The notes: generated by a model from the sequence alone, not told the origin. 64,000 bases of DNA from Agaricus subrufescens (GCA_029945375.1 CM057063.1:2167894-2231893); one strand, 5' to 3'. Shown: positions 11,011 through 20,402, numbered from the stretch's first letter. A program made the numbers and translations.

Positions 11011-11168
11011 GGTGGCTATTTGTGTGCGAAATTCCCCAAAAGAGTCGACTCCGGGCGAGTTTTTTGTGAATAACTCGCCCAATATTGGATACTTTCCCAC
11101 AAAATAAGGAACATCAAAAGAGAACAAAATTACCGCATTTTTTGAGGTATCAAACTTGGCTGCTTACG
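11011..11168. repeat. inverted repeat, left copy (partner 14880-15039)
   Basis: Read on the plus strand this matches the reverse complement of 14880-15039. Shared blocks in order include GTGGCTATTT, CCCAAAAGAGT, GGGCGAGTTTTTTG, CTCGCCCAATATT, ACCGCATTTTTT and a CAAACT..GCTGCTTAC end. The copies are clearly diverged. With its partner it brackets about 4 kb. Confidence 0.7.
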
Positions 11169-11397
11169 TAATAAGCTCGGTGGCCAATGATACAACACCA
11201 AAGTAATTGCAAATATTTCTGTCAATACTAAGCTATATGCATTCATTCTAGTATCATTCGGATCGCACAATTTTTCTTGTATTTGTCAATATTTTTCTGA
11301 CAATACTAGAGCAATTTCTCAGATATGTTTTTTCCAAAGAACAGAGAAAGATATACATATGTCATTTTCCTTATATCTCATCACTGGCTCACAGGCC

Positions 11398-11640
11398 GAA
11401 CATGGTTCCCACATCAGGCCCCTACCCAGCTCACTTGACATCATTTGCACGTTTGGCCAAATAGGCCCAAACACCTTGTAAAGAGGTGTGCTTACATGTA
11501 AGTGGCTGGCACCACTCCTCTCTCAGGCATCACCGAGCTAGGTTCCTGCGCGTGTCAGAGCGAAAAAAATATTATATAATTTACCTATCTGCTTATATAA
11601 AATGTGTGACCATAACATATGCTAATTCAGGATAGTGTCA
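11398..11640 (+). repeat. direct repeat, leader of unit A (partner 15066-15298)
   Basis: Both copies contain CCTACCCAGC, GCACGTTTGGC, a GCCAAACACC block, GAGAGGTGTGCT-like and CTGGCACCA blocks, GATTCCTG/GGTTCCTG, ATTATATAATTT and TGTGAC.GTAAC-like motifs at matching spacing. Each is followed 120-130 bp later by the start of a homologous open reading frame, so this looks like the conserved promoter/leader of a repeat family. Confidence 0.65.
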
Positions 11641-11759
11641 TTCATGCTCCAGCTAAAATGAGAAGGCCATATGCTCCTGCTCTCCATGAGCAGCTACCAT
11701 GAATAGATACCAAGAAAAACATATAAGGCCACAGCCTTTATCGTCTCCTCAACAGCACC

Positions 11760-12302
11760 ATGTCATCTCCCCCCCCAACCGATGTCCCACCCCCATTTTA
11801 TAATGTTATCAATGTTCTTGAAGAGAGCAACATTCCACTTGACAATCTAATTCATCACTCACTGCTTGAGCCTGGAGTCAACAGTTTGCAATATATTCAA
11901 GCATTTTTGGAAAGCTTGCCTTGCCTGTTGCAATGGCTGGTCCATCAGGAGATCAGTAGCAGCATTATGAAGCAATGGATGAAACAAGAATACACAAGCA
12001 CTCTTACTTTGCAGCTACAAAATCTTACCAGACCGGATAAAGGCTTCCATTTTAATGCTACATCAATTACAGCTGATCAGTTAAAAGAGTGCACAATTGA
12101 CAAAATAGCTCAAGGAATGCAAACCTATGCACCTGATGTCTGGGAGTTGGTAGGAGAACTGTTGGATGCTGATCCAGCACTCGCTCATCATCGGGAGAAG
12201 GAGAGAGAACGACACAAAAAAGCAAGAACCACAAATGCCAATACTCAAGTGAACACCACTGGCAGTAATGTCTATAATGATAATAATGACAATGGGGGTT
12301 AG
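11760..12302 (+). CDS. repeat-associated protein, N-terminal fragment (resembles N-terminus of DUF6589-type proteins)
   Basis: 180 residues starting at an ATG that follows CAACAGCACC. The order is a Pro-rich start, a helical stretch with IPLDNLIHHSLLEPG, a block with LQWLVHQEISSSIMKQWM, then FHFNATSITADQLK and a helix ending LLDADPALAHHREKER, followed by an Asn/Thr-rich tail to the stop. From memory of such sequences this resembles the N-terminal part of the very abundant agaricomycete proteins that carry DUF6589 further on; the DUF6589 body is absent here. A degraded paralogue lies at 15431. Function is unknown; high copy number suggests a mobile or satellite-gene family. Whether this short form is expressed cannot be judged. 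Confidence 0.5.
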   Translation: MSSPPPTDVPPPFYNVINVLEESNIPLDNLIHHSLLEPGVNSLQYIQAFLESLPCLLQWLVHQEISSSIMKQWMKQEYTSTLTLQLQNLTRPDKGFHFNATSITADQLKECTIDKIAQGMQTYAPDVWELVGELLDADPALAHHREKERERHKKARTTNANTQVNTTGSNVYNDNNDNGG

Positions 12303-12821
12303 GAAGAGCGCACCGGCCAAAGGTCAGGGCACGATATAACACTGAGTTGGAGACAATGTGGGCACAATGGGTGCAGTGGTAAAATACCCCGCACCGCCCA
12401 TTTTGTCTTTAAAAGACTCATCAGGCTTACATCATCCATTAGAGACCTACCGTTTTGATCGATAATAACCTTATTGATCATTATCGCACAGCCACAAGGT
12501 GGTTGCCCAGTCCGTGGAACTATTACATAAAATTAAGTAAAAGTAATAAACAAGATTTACCTTTCTGATACCTCGGCCAGAGATTGCCATGATCCGAGGT
12601 ACTAGAACTGTACAGCACCAATGGCATGTACAGCCCATTCCCATTGGAGTCCACTGGCAATGTCCAAGCCCACGTGACAAAGTCATGTGTTCTGGCTGGA
12701 AAAAATCAAGTGATCACCGCCATATGACTAAGCAGTGAGCAGGTACTTACCATAATGGGACACCCAATGTGTGAACCTAAAAAGGAAGTCCCGCCCCTCC
12801 CAGATGCCGCTGTGGCCACAG
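12303..12821. other. intergenic, nothing recognised
   Basis: The stretch lies between unit A's reading frame and the telomere-like motif. Short minus-strand frames have no recognisable features. Confidence 0.4.
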
Positions 12822-12853
12822 TTAGGCAGTTAGGGTTAGGTTAGGGGATTAGG
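12822..12853 (+). repeat. short telomere-like repeat (TTAGGG family)
   Basis: GTTAGGC, TTAGGG, TTAGG and TTAGGGG follow each other with little interruption. On the plus strand this is the G-rich telomere sense, hence the C-rich sense on the strand that encodes the neighbouring RT. It lies about 400 bp downstream of that RT's stop codon. Confidence 0.65.
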
Positions 12854-14354
12854 AACAAGCATAGTTAGTGCTGCTTCCTCTACACAAAGGTATGGTAGGT
12901 ACTTATCGCATAAGATCAGTACCACAAAGGTAGACAATATCAGCATTACAGCCATCTAAAAATGTTGATCCCAAGTAGTATTCAACTGTGTGATATTGCG
13001 CATAGTGATCGGATCCATCCACCTGGTAACAACCAAGAGCCGCTTCAACAAGACTCTGTTAGCTCCCAATCTCCCCGTGCTGAGACAGGACACTGATGTG
13101 GTGTAAACGGGCCCACAGACCTGCAATACTCATCTGCCGTGTTATTAATCTGCAGTTACCACCTGAACTTGCTACATGGCCTGCATCCAGGCCCACAGAA
13201 TACTCAGCAATTGAGCATCCACAGAACTCAGTCATCACAGGGTTTCTGGATGATCTATGCATCTAGTGTACCCCCAATATTAGCAGCCGGCCCATGTCTA
13301 ACAATAACACAACACCACGGAAGCAGGTGTGTAGGTTGAGGCATCTCAGGGGCCACCACCAGATCCATCGCTGGAGGCGGTGGTAGTTGAGGAATAGGTG
13401 ATGTTACTGCTAGGCTATCACATTGCTCCAGTACAACTTTCCTCCATATAGAGGTTAAATTGATAAGCTGCTTCTTGCATTTTTTAGACACAATAAGCTT
13501 TTTATCTAACAAACCAAGTTTGTCCAAGCATAAGAATGACCCAAACATTGGGCCAGCATCAGCATATTCCCAGTTAATACCAGCCTGAACAACTGGTGTG
13601 AAACTAAGAGTACTCTGCATAGCCTCAATGAGAGAAATTTGCAGTTTAGACTCGATTATTGATGCGTAGTACCCAGAATCGGGTAGATGCTTGATACTGT
13701 AGGCCAGAGAGCACATTGCCGTAGCCCGACTCGATTTAATTGTATCTGACAGTTGTTGAACATTAAACCAATCCCAGGAGATGTTATATTCGCTTTTAAG
13801 ACCAAGCATGTCTGCCCGCAGTGGCAAGTCTTCCCTAAGTCTCACTTCCCACCGCACCCAGTAATTTTCTCTTAACCAAGCACAAATTGACAACAGAGGG
13901 TAACCATGCATAATGTAGATTTCTGCAATGTCTCTACACGCATTTGAGAAATCATCAAACCTCAAGGATAGCGTAGCTAGCCTGCTCAGTTCCCCCATAA
14001 ATGTGCCCTTTTTGACATATAACAGGTGAGAGCTGATCCATGGGATACGTTCAAAGTGGTTCAGCGGCTTCCTGTAGGGCTTGTGTAATAACTTGCCCTC
14101 CTCAATAAAGAGAGTCATATCCAGGAAGATAAGATGATCGGACGATGCTGACCACTCTAATGTACATCCATTGAATTTGACAGTGTCCTGAAGTGAGGTG
14201 CAAGCCTCAGTCTCATTACTAGCATAAACAATGCTTAACATGTCATTGATGTATTGACTGTAGAACAGAATCAACTCAGAGCAGAGAATGTCTTGAACAG
14301 CGTTCTCAAAATGGCACCCATACAGGTCTGGTGAGCATGCAACGCCCAACCCAA
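12826..14354 (-). mobile_element. Coprina-like (endonuclease-deficient Penelope-like) retroelement, 5'-truncated
   Basis: The element comprises the minus-strand RT frame (13255-14354), about 400 bp of 3' untranslated sequence, and a short telomere-repeat stretch that reads as CCTAAC/CCCTAA on the element's coding strand. Endonuclease-deficient Penelope-like elements (Athena in rotifers, Coprina in basidiomycetes) attach to telomeres and carry such reverse-complement repeats near their 3' ends. The 5' limit coincides with an A/T homopolymer tract, after which RT similarity stops. Confidence 0.55.
13255..14354 (-). pseudogene. Penelope-like reverse transcriptase (Coprina type), C-terminal two-thirds, catalytic motif damaged
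   Basis: The frame starts inside the RT domain: LGVACSPDLYG (palm/finger motif before the active site), then the active-site strand FYSQYINDML where YIDD is expected, EWSASSDHLIFLDM, YRKPLNHFERIPWISSH (the YRKP..R...W.SSHP signature of Penelope-like RTs), KKGTFMGELSRLA and a long C-terminal region ending before Pro-rich residues. The second residue of the catalytic pair block is ATC AAT GAC rather than ATC GAT GAC, a G-to-A change in a CpG, so the enzyme should be dead. No GIY-YIG endonuclease follows, as in Coprina/Athena. The open frame continues upstream to 14508 through an A/T tract and a TG microsatellite, which cannot be authentic coding sequence; the true 5' part is missing. Confidence 0.6.
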
Positions 14355-14424
14355 AAATTAAAAAAAATTGAAAAAAAATTTTTTTTGAGAGGGGATGTGT
14401 GTGTGTGTGTGTGTATGTATGTAC
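14350..14424. repeat. A/T homopolymers and (TG)n microsatellite
   Basis: Runs of A and T at 14352-14386 are followed by GAGAGGGGA and then TG repeated about ten times, ending TATGTATGT at 14424. Confidence 0.85.
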
Positions 14425-14806
14425 AACCTCCAAAACAAGGACCACATTGTTATCACTTTGCATGAATGGGGGAAGGAGGGAGGAGGAGATGAAGGGAAAA
14501 CTACACAAGAAATGAGGGGGGGAGAACCAATGTTGATTGATTTACACAAGATTTGCCTAAGCAACATTTGAGTGGATGCGTGAGAATCATAGTCACATGA
14601 TGTGTCATGTGACCTAACTGTATTACCATTGCTGGTGCCAATGGGAGGGTGATAGCCTGTGGGGGGTGCAGCATGGGAAACCTTGAAAAGGTTTCAGTGG
14701 GGCAAAAATAGGTTAGATTTTGTTGATTTTTTGAGCTTTGTTTGAGGTTGTTTGGTGGAGAATTGGCTGAGATATTTGAAAAATAAAGGATGAAATTATA
14801 TTAAGT

Positions 14807-14880
14807 TGCCACCAGGAGCCACCAGCTAGCCACCAGGGTACCCACCAGGAGGCACCAGATTGGCCACTGGCGTGACTATG
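14807..14880. repeat. short GCCACCAG-type direct repeats
   Basis: GCCACCAG-like octamers recur about five times (GCCACCAG, GCCACCAG, CCCACCAG, GGCACCAG, GGCCACTGG). They adjoin the right copy of the inverted repeat, and related CCACTGG/CCACCAG motifs reappear at 15031-15072. Confidence 0.55.
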
Positions 14881-15039
14881 TAAGCAGCGGAGTTTGATAG
14901 CACAAAAAATGCGGTGATTTTTTTCCTGTTTTTTGGTGGTAGTTTCGTGGAAAGTTATGTAATATTGGGTGAGTTGTTTGCAAAAAACTCGCCCAGAGTC
15001 AACTCTTTTGGGAAATTGGGCACAAAAATAGCCACTGGT
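14880..15039. repeat. inverted repeat, right copy (partner 11011-11168)
   Basis: This is the reverse-complement counterpart of 11011-11168. It begins TAAGCAGCGG at 14881 and ends with a GCCACTGG motif. The pair may be long terminal inverted repeats of one element or two opposite insertions of a short element. Confidence 0.7.
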
Positions 15040-15065
15040 GGCTTGGGGGCTTGCCACCAGAGTGG

Positions 15066-15298
15066 CCACTGACCAGGCTCCTACCCAGCCGACTCGCCAA
15101 GTTCGCACGTTTGGCAAAATAGGGCCAAACACCGTGTTGAGAGGTGTGCTCCTTGGGAGCAGCTGGCACCAAATGTCGAACAGCCATCACCGTGATGGAT
15201 TCCTGTGCGAGTCAAAGCCTGTAAGATATTATATAATTTGAATATAATTTGACTTAGCATGATTATCAATATGTGACTGTAACAGAGCCTAAATAAGG
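15066..15298 (+). repeat. direct repeat, leader of unit B (partner 11398-11640)
   Basis: This is the homologous leader of the second unit, in the same orientation as unit A. It precedes the paralogous reading frame by about 130 bp, which suggests the leader and frame move or duplicate together. Confidence 0.65.
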
Positions 15299-15430
15299 CA
15301 GCGTGGTTTAAGGTGTGCTCGCGAAGTGCACCATCGATGCATTTCGCGATGTACTTCCATAGAGAATAGTCTAGACTACCATACATGTAGTAAGGTAGTC
15401 AGACCATTATGCCCCTTCTTCTGGTCAACC

Positions 15431-15848
15431 ATGCCTTCCCCAAGCCTGAACGCATTTTATCAGGCATTCCACATTTTAGCTCATAACAACATACCTCTCT
15501 CAAAGTTCATTTGTTGCTCACTCGCGGAACCAGACCTGGCTACTTCAGAATATATGAGTGCTTTTTTGGCAGATATTCTGCAACTTCTCGAATGCTTAAT
15601 TTCTCATCCACACTCCAAGGACATAACTATGTCGTGGATGAAAAAGAATATACCAATATCTTGACGTCGCAAATCCAGATGCTGTGCAAAGTTGAGAACG
15701 GTTTTCATTTTGTTGCAAAGTCAATGATTCGGGGTCCCCAGAACCATACAAACCAGGTTATATGCTGTATGTTCTGACCCTGAAAACAAGGATTTTACTG
15801 AAATGGCGTTGTGACAAGTATTGTGTATGGCGCTGGCACAGCATCTAA
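15431..15848 (+). pseudogene. paralogue B of the unit A protein, frameshifted and internally deleted
   Basis: The ATG at 15431 opens a frame aligning with the 11760 protein: IPLSKFICCSLAEP, YMSAFLADI, LLECLISHP and TMSWMKK. At about 15640 an A-run is one base short compared with the homologue; in the next frame the alignment resumes with EYTNILTSQIQ and GFHFVAKS. After about 15725 a third frame reads SPEPYKPGYMLYVLTLK and ends at TAA 15846-15848 after RWHSI. That C-terminal block has a homologue at 19216-19350. The copy therefore joins an N-terminal and a C-terminal piece with the centre of the gene missing, and has at least two frame breaks. Confidence 0.5.
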
Positions 15849-16046
15849 CAAGAGCGCGGTGAACTACAGCCTCCACGGCGCTCAATGTTGTTGGCATCTT
15901 TTGCGCCATGAACTACTGCCTCCATGGCGCTCAATGTTGTTGGCATCTTTTGCGCCATGACTTTGTGCTTTCACGGCGCAAAATAGTACTCTGTTTTGTT
16001 GTGCCATGAATTACGCACTTGACTGCGCACAAATGCCACTGTCTTC
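15781..16046 (+). repeat. first, unpaired copy of the palindrome unit
   Basis: It starts with TGAAAACAAGG at 15781, as do the copies at 16161 and 16484. It carries the C-terminal coding end of pseudogene B, then the TTGTTGGCATCTTTTGCGCC block twice (a local duplication of about 56 bp), then the GGCGCAAAA and CACTTGACTGCGCAC blocks. It lies outside the paired arms. Confidence 0.65.
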
Positions 16047-16931
16047 TGTGAATGGGCAAAGACAAAGTGGGAAGGAGGCAATGAGAGTTTGGACCATGAG
16101 GTGCATGGGACCACATAAGGGAGATTGATGGTGGAACATGGGGTGAAAAGTGGAGTATGATGAAAACAAGGATTTCACTAAAATGGCGCTGTGTTGTGCA
16201 TGGTGCTGGCAAGGCATCTAACAAGAGCGCGGTGAACTACTGCCTCCATGGCACCCACTGTTGTTGGCATCTTTTGCGCTGCAATCTTGTGCTTTCACAG
16301 TGCAAAATGGAACTCTGTTTTGTTGCGCCATGAATTACCCACTTGACTGCGCACAAATGCCACTGTCTTCTGTGAATGGGCAAGGTCACAGCATGAAGAG
16401 GGCAATGAGGGTTTGGACCATGAGGTGCATGGGACCACATAAGGGAGATTGATGGTGGAACATGGGGTGAAAAGTGGAGTATGATGAAAACAAGGATTTC
16501 AGTGAAATGGCGCTGTGAAGAGTATTTTGCACGGCGCTGGCAAGGCATCTAACAAGAGCGCCATGAACCACAGCCTCCATGGCGCCGACTGTTGTTGGCA
16601 TCTTTTGCGCCGTGACCTTGTGCTTTCACGGCGCAAAATGGAACTCTGTTTTGTTGCACCATGAATTACCCACTTGACTGCGCACAAATGCCACTGCCTT
16701 ATGTTGCGCCGGCAATTATCCACTTCACAGTGCACAATCTGGAATCTATTGTTATTTATTGCCAAGGTGGGTAGTTTACATGTTCTTTCTTTTGTTATAC
16801 AGTGTGATTTACCATTAGTTATTATTTATTTATTTTATTATGATGACAGGCACTGTTTGTCCTTTACCAACATTCTGTTATGTGGCACTGTAAACTAGCC
16901 ACTTCATGGCGCAGTTTTCACTTTGTATAGT
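16047..16931 (+). repeat. long palindrome 1, left arm (partner 17166-18051)
   Basis: 885 bp that matches the reverse complement of 17166-18051 with roughly the same spacing throughout. The arm contains two tandem copies of a ~323-bp unit (starts at 16161 and 16484) followed by a unique segment with the ATTATCCACTTCACAGTGCA and ATTTATTTATTTTATTATGA blocks. Confidence 0.8.
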
Positions 16932-17165
16932 ATGGACAATTACACACATCACAGCACAGAATTGTATTGTCTTGTGCTGCAGATTTGACTATGTAGTTGG
17001 TGGTGACCACCCAGGTTGCTGTCTTTTGCACTGTGAGCTTGTCAGTTTATGGTGCACAAGACTACTCTGCCATGCTACACTGTCAATCAATCATCCAATC
17101 CACCTTGCTGATTGATGATGATTAAGACAAAAAGGGTAGGTGATAAATAATAGTGACTGTTAGTG
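16932..17165. repeat. palindrome 1 loop
   Basis: The 234-bp unpaired centre of the palindrome. It is homologous to the loop of palindrome 2 (19722-19950): both contain TTGTGCTGCA, GAGCTTGTCAGTTTATGGTG, CAAGACTACTCT, TGTCAATCAATCAT and GATTAAGACAAAAAGGGT. Confidence 0.75.
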
Positions 17166-18051
17166 CTATAGAAAGTGAAAAATGCGCCATGAAGTGGCTG
17201 GTTCACAGTGCATGCAGTTGGTAAAGGACAAACAGGGCCTGTCATAATAAATAAAATAAATAAATAACTAATAGTAAATCACTCTGTACAACAACCAAAA
17301 GCATATGAGAACATGTAAACTATCCACCTTGGCAATAACAATAGATTCCAGATTGTGCACTGTGAAGTGGATAATTGCCAGCGCAACATAAGGCAGTGGC
17401 ATTTGTGTGCAGTCAAGTGGGTAATTCATGGTGCAACAAAACAGAGTACCATCATTTTGCGCTGTGAAAGCACAAGGTCACAGCGCAAAAGATACCAACA
17501 ACAGTTGGCGCCATGGAGGCTGTAGTTCACCGCGCTCTTGTTAGATGCCTTGCCAGTGCCTTGCAAAATACTCTTCACAGCGCCATTTCACTGAAATCCT
17601 TGTTTTCATCATACTCCACTTTTCACCCCATGTTCCACCATCAATCTCCCTTATGTGGTCCCATGCACCTCATGGTCCAAACCCTCATTGCCCTCTTCAT
17701 GCTGTGACCTTGCCCATTCACAGAAGACAGTGGCATTTGTGCGCAGTCAAGTGGGTAATTCATGGTGCAACAAAACAGAGTTCCATTTGGCGCCGTGAAA
17801 GCACAAAGTCATGGCGTAAAAGATGCCAACAACAGTCAGCGCCGTGGAGGCTGTAGTTCACCGCGCTCTTGTTAGATGCCTTGCCAGCACCATGCACAAC
17901 ACAGCGCCATTTTAGTGAAATCCTTGTTTTCATCATACCCCACTTTTCACCTCATATTCCACCATCCATCAATCTCCCTTATGTGGTCCCATCCACCCCA
18001 TGGTCCAAACTCTCATTGCCTCCTTCCCACTTTGTCTTTGCCCATTCACAG
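17166..18051 (-). repeat. long palindrome 1, right arm (partner 16047-16931)
   Basis: Reverse-complement counterpart of the left arm, beginning CTATAGAAAGTGAA and ending CCCATTCACA. The two arm ends give the same symmetry centre to within a base, so few length changes have occurred since the palindrome formed. The open frames at 17513-17856 are translations of the repeat, not genes. Confidence 0.8.
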
Positions 18052-18778
18052 CTCAATCCTATGCTACTCTCCCATCTTTCCCACTCAATCAATCATCTAT
18101 CTCATCATCCAATCCACACCTTCCTTTACCTTATTTGCCCCTGTCAATCTCTATCCTCACACCGCAAATTTCATTCATTGTTCATTGTTCATTCATTGTC
18201 AGGTACATCATCATCATTGACTCCTCAATATGTGAGAGTAACTTTGTGCTCTGTGAATCAACTTCCTCACAGTGTCCAACAGCCCAACCTTCCTGTCCAC
18301 ATTCAAGTAGCTACTTCTTTCCACTCCATCACTCAATCAATCCTTTTCTCTACTCTCAACTCTATCATTCTCAGTCCAATACAATCATTTGTTAACTCCC
18401 CTATCAACTCACTGCTTCATAGTCCAATATCACACAAAACTTTCCCCTCCTTTAACCACACTCTTTCATTCTCACTTCCACACCTCATCACTTACTCTAT
18501 CATCAAATACTCTTCTTTTTCTACTATACTCATTCCTTATTGCCTATCATTTCTCTATTCTACCTACATCTTACCTATCCCATCCCATATATCTTCTAAC
18601 TTTCAACTTGTAATTCATTCAATCAATCATCTCTGTGCCAAACTCTTGCAATCAATTCTCTTCTCAAACATTCACAATAAATAATAAATAAATATTTTAA
18701 ATTATACACCATCCATCCATAACAGTGCTTACTTTCAAAAAATCATCATATAAATCCATGGTTTAGGGTTAGGCCTAC
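18052..18778 (+). repeat. pyrimidine-rich 3' tail of unit B (partner in unit C, 20520-21225)
   Basis: A C/T-rich stretch with very few G on the plus strand. Long blocks are shared in the same order and orientation with 20520-21225, including CTACTCTCAACTC, ATTCTCAGTCCAATACAATC, CACACCTCATCACT, TCTTCTAACTTTCAACTT and a common end CATATAAATCCATGG. The 271-residue frame through it is a composition artefact. Confidence 0.75.
18762..18774 (+). repeat. telomere-like motif at the end of unit B
   Basis: TTTAGGGTTAGG directly follows CCATGG and ends the region shared with unit C, whose end reads TTCAGGGTTAGG at 21211. Confidence 0.45.
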
Positions 18779-19215
18779 ACTTCCAATTCTCACTCCAAAC
18801 TATCTACCAAATTTACTACCCACACCAATTTCCTCTTCTTTCTTATCATCCCCATTTCTCCAATCCCGATCACTTCACCCATTGCAGTGCACTGCACCAG
18901 TGGAGATTGAAGTGTGGGTATGTTGCGCTGCTCAATGGCTGTGCCAATGATTTGTAATACAATGCCTGGCACACTGCGCCTGCGGAGATTGAAGTGTGGG
19001 AACTTTGCGCCAACTGAGATTGAATTGCGCCACAGAATCTTGGCATGCTGACTAATTGCGCCAGTGAAGCCAACTGTGCGCCATTGCCACGTTTGGAAAA
19101 CACTGAGCCAATGAGATGCTCTATAATTAATTAATTATTATTATTATTGCAGAACTGGAGGACAGTGTCTTGAATTGAGAGCACAAACATTGATGACAAA
19201 GGCTTACTAGATGCC
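18779..19215. other. GCGCC-rich spacer with a short direct repeat
   Basis: GGAGATTGAAGTGTGGG occurs at about 18903 and 18984. The motif TTGCGCC/ATTGCGCC recurs several times, as in the palindrome units. A TAA/TTA-rich tract lies at 19126-19148. No gene is recognised. Confidence 0.45.
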
Positions 19216-19350
19216 AGAATTTTCAATTTATTTGGGCTCCCAGAACCATCCAAAGCAGATTATATAGAATATGTTTTGGTATTGAAAATGAGCATTCCAC
19301 TAAAATGCATCCATGAAGAATATTGTGCACAGAGCTGGCAAGACATCTAA
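19216..19350 (+). pseudogene. C-terminal fragment of the same repeat-associated gene (unit C)
   Basis: 45 codons open to TAA at 19348-19350. The fragment reads FGLPEPSKADYIEYVLVLK and ends EEYCAQSWQDI, aligning with SPEPYKPGYMLYVLTLK..RWHSI at 15728-15848. The shared pattern PEP.K..Y..YVL.LK in two independently diverged copies, with matching stop positions, shows that this sequence was once protein-coding. Everything upstream of it in this unit is missing. Confidence 0.5.
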
Positions 19351-19721
19351 CAAGAGCGCCATGAACTGCAGCCTCCATGGCGCCGACTGTTGTTGGCATC
19401 TTTTGCGCCATGACCTTGTGCTTTCACGGCGCAAAATGGAACTCTGTTTTGTTGCACCATGAATTACCCACTTGACTGTGCACAAATGCCAGTGTCTTAT
19501 GTTGCACCACCAATTATCCACTTCACAGTGCACAATCTGGAATCTATTGTTATTGCCAAGGTGGATAGTTTACATGTTCTCATGTGCTTTTGGTTGTTGT
19601 ACAGAGTGATTTACCATTAGTTGTTTATATATTATGACAGGTGCTGTTTGTCCTTCACCAACATTCTGTTATGTGGCACTGTGAACTAGCCACTTCATGG
19701 CGCAGTTTTCACTTTCTATAG
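19284..19721 (+). repeat. long palindrome 2, left arm (partner 19951-20402)
   Basis: 438 bp matching the reverse complement of 19951-20402 with small length differences. It carries only one copy of the unit that is present twice in each arm of palindrome 1. Confidence 0.75.
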
Positions 19722-19950
19722 TATGGACAATTGCACACTTCACAGCATAGAATTGTATTTTCTTGTGCTGCACATTGAACTACCTACTTGGTGGTGAGCA
19801 CATGTGAGCTTGTCAGTTTATGGTGCACAAGACTACTCTCCCATGTTACCCTGTCAATCAATCATCTAATCAAATCAAATCAATCATCCACCTGGCTGAT
19901 TGATGATTAAGACAAAAAGGGTCTGTGATAAATAATGGTGACTGTCAGTG
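19722..19950. repeat. palindrome 2 loop
   Basis: The 229-bp centre, homologous to the loop of palindrome 1 and nearly the same length (234 bp), with a local expansion of ATCAAATCAA. Confidence 0.75.
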
Positions 19951-20402
19951 CTATAGAAAGTGAAAACTGCACCATGAAGTGGCTAGTTCACAGTGCCACA
20001 TAACAGAATGTTGGTGAAGGACAAACAGCACCTGTCATAATAAATAAAATATATAAACAACTAATGGTAAATCACTCTGTACAACAACCAAAAGCACATG
20101 AGAACATGTAAACTACCCACCTTGGCAATAACAATAGGATAGGTTCCAGATTGTGCACTGTGAAGTGGATAATTGGTGGTACAACATAAGACACTGGCAT
20201 TTGTGCGCAGTCAAGTGGGTAATTCATGGTGCAATAAAACAGAGTTCCATTTTGCGCTGTGAAAGCACAAAGTCACAGCGCAAAAGATGCCAACAACATT
20301 GAGCGCCGTGGAGGCTGTAGTTCACCACGCTCTTGTTAGATGCTGTGCCAGCGCCATACACAATACTTGTCACAGCGCCATTTCAGTAAAATCCTTGTTT
20401 TC
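19951..20402 (-). repeat. long palindrome 2, right arm (partner 19284-19721)
   Basis: It begins CTATAGAAAGTGAAAACTG and ends at ATCCTTGTTTTCATCA, the reverse complement of the TGATGAAAACAAGGAT block that starts each unit. Its outer end matches the palindrome 1 units better than its own left arm does. Confidence 0.75.

Noticed and set aside
14355..14508. N-terminal part of the minus-strand RT frame
   Set aside because: It is translated from an A/T tract and a TG microsatellite (Thr-His repeats), so the frame is open by chance and RT similarity begins only at 14354.
16237..17856. Recurring ~100-residue frames with an FHPMFHHQSPLCGP motif
   Set aside because: The same peptide appears on opposite strands because it is translated from the palindrome arms; the coding end of the underlying gene is in another frame.
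18000..18684. 271-residue plus-strand open frame
   Set aside because: It lies in a pyrimidine-rich repeat tail; the near absence of G and the resulting Ser/Pro/His/Leu composition make long open frames likely by chance.
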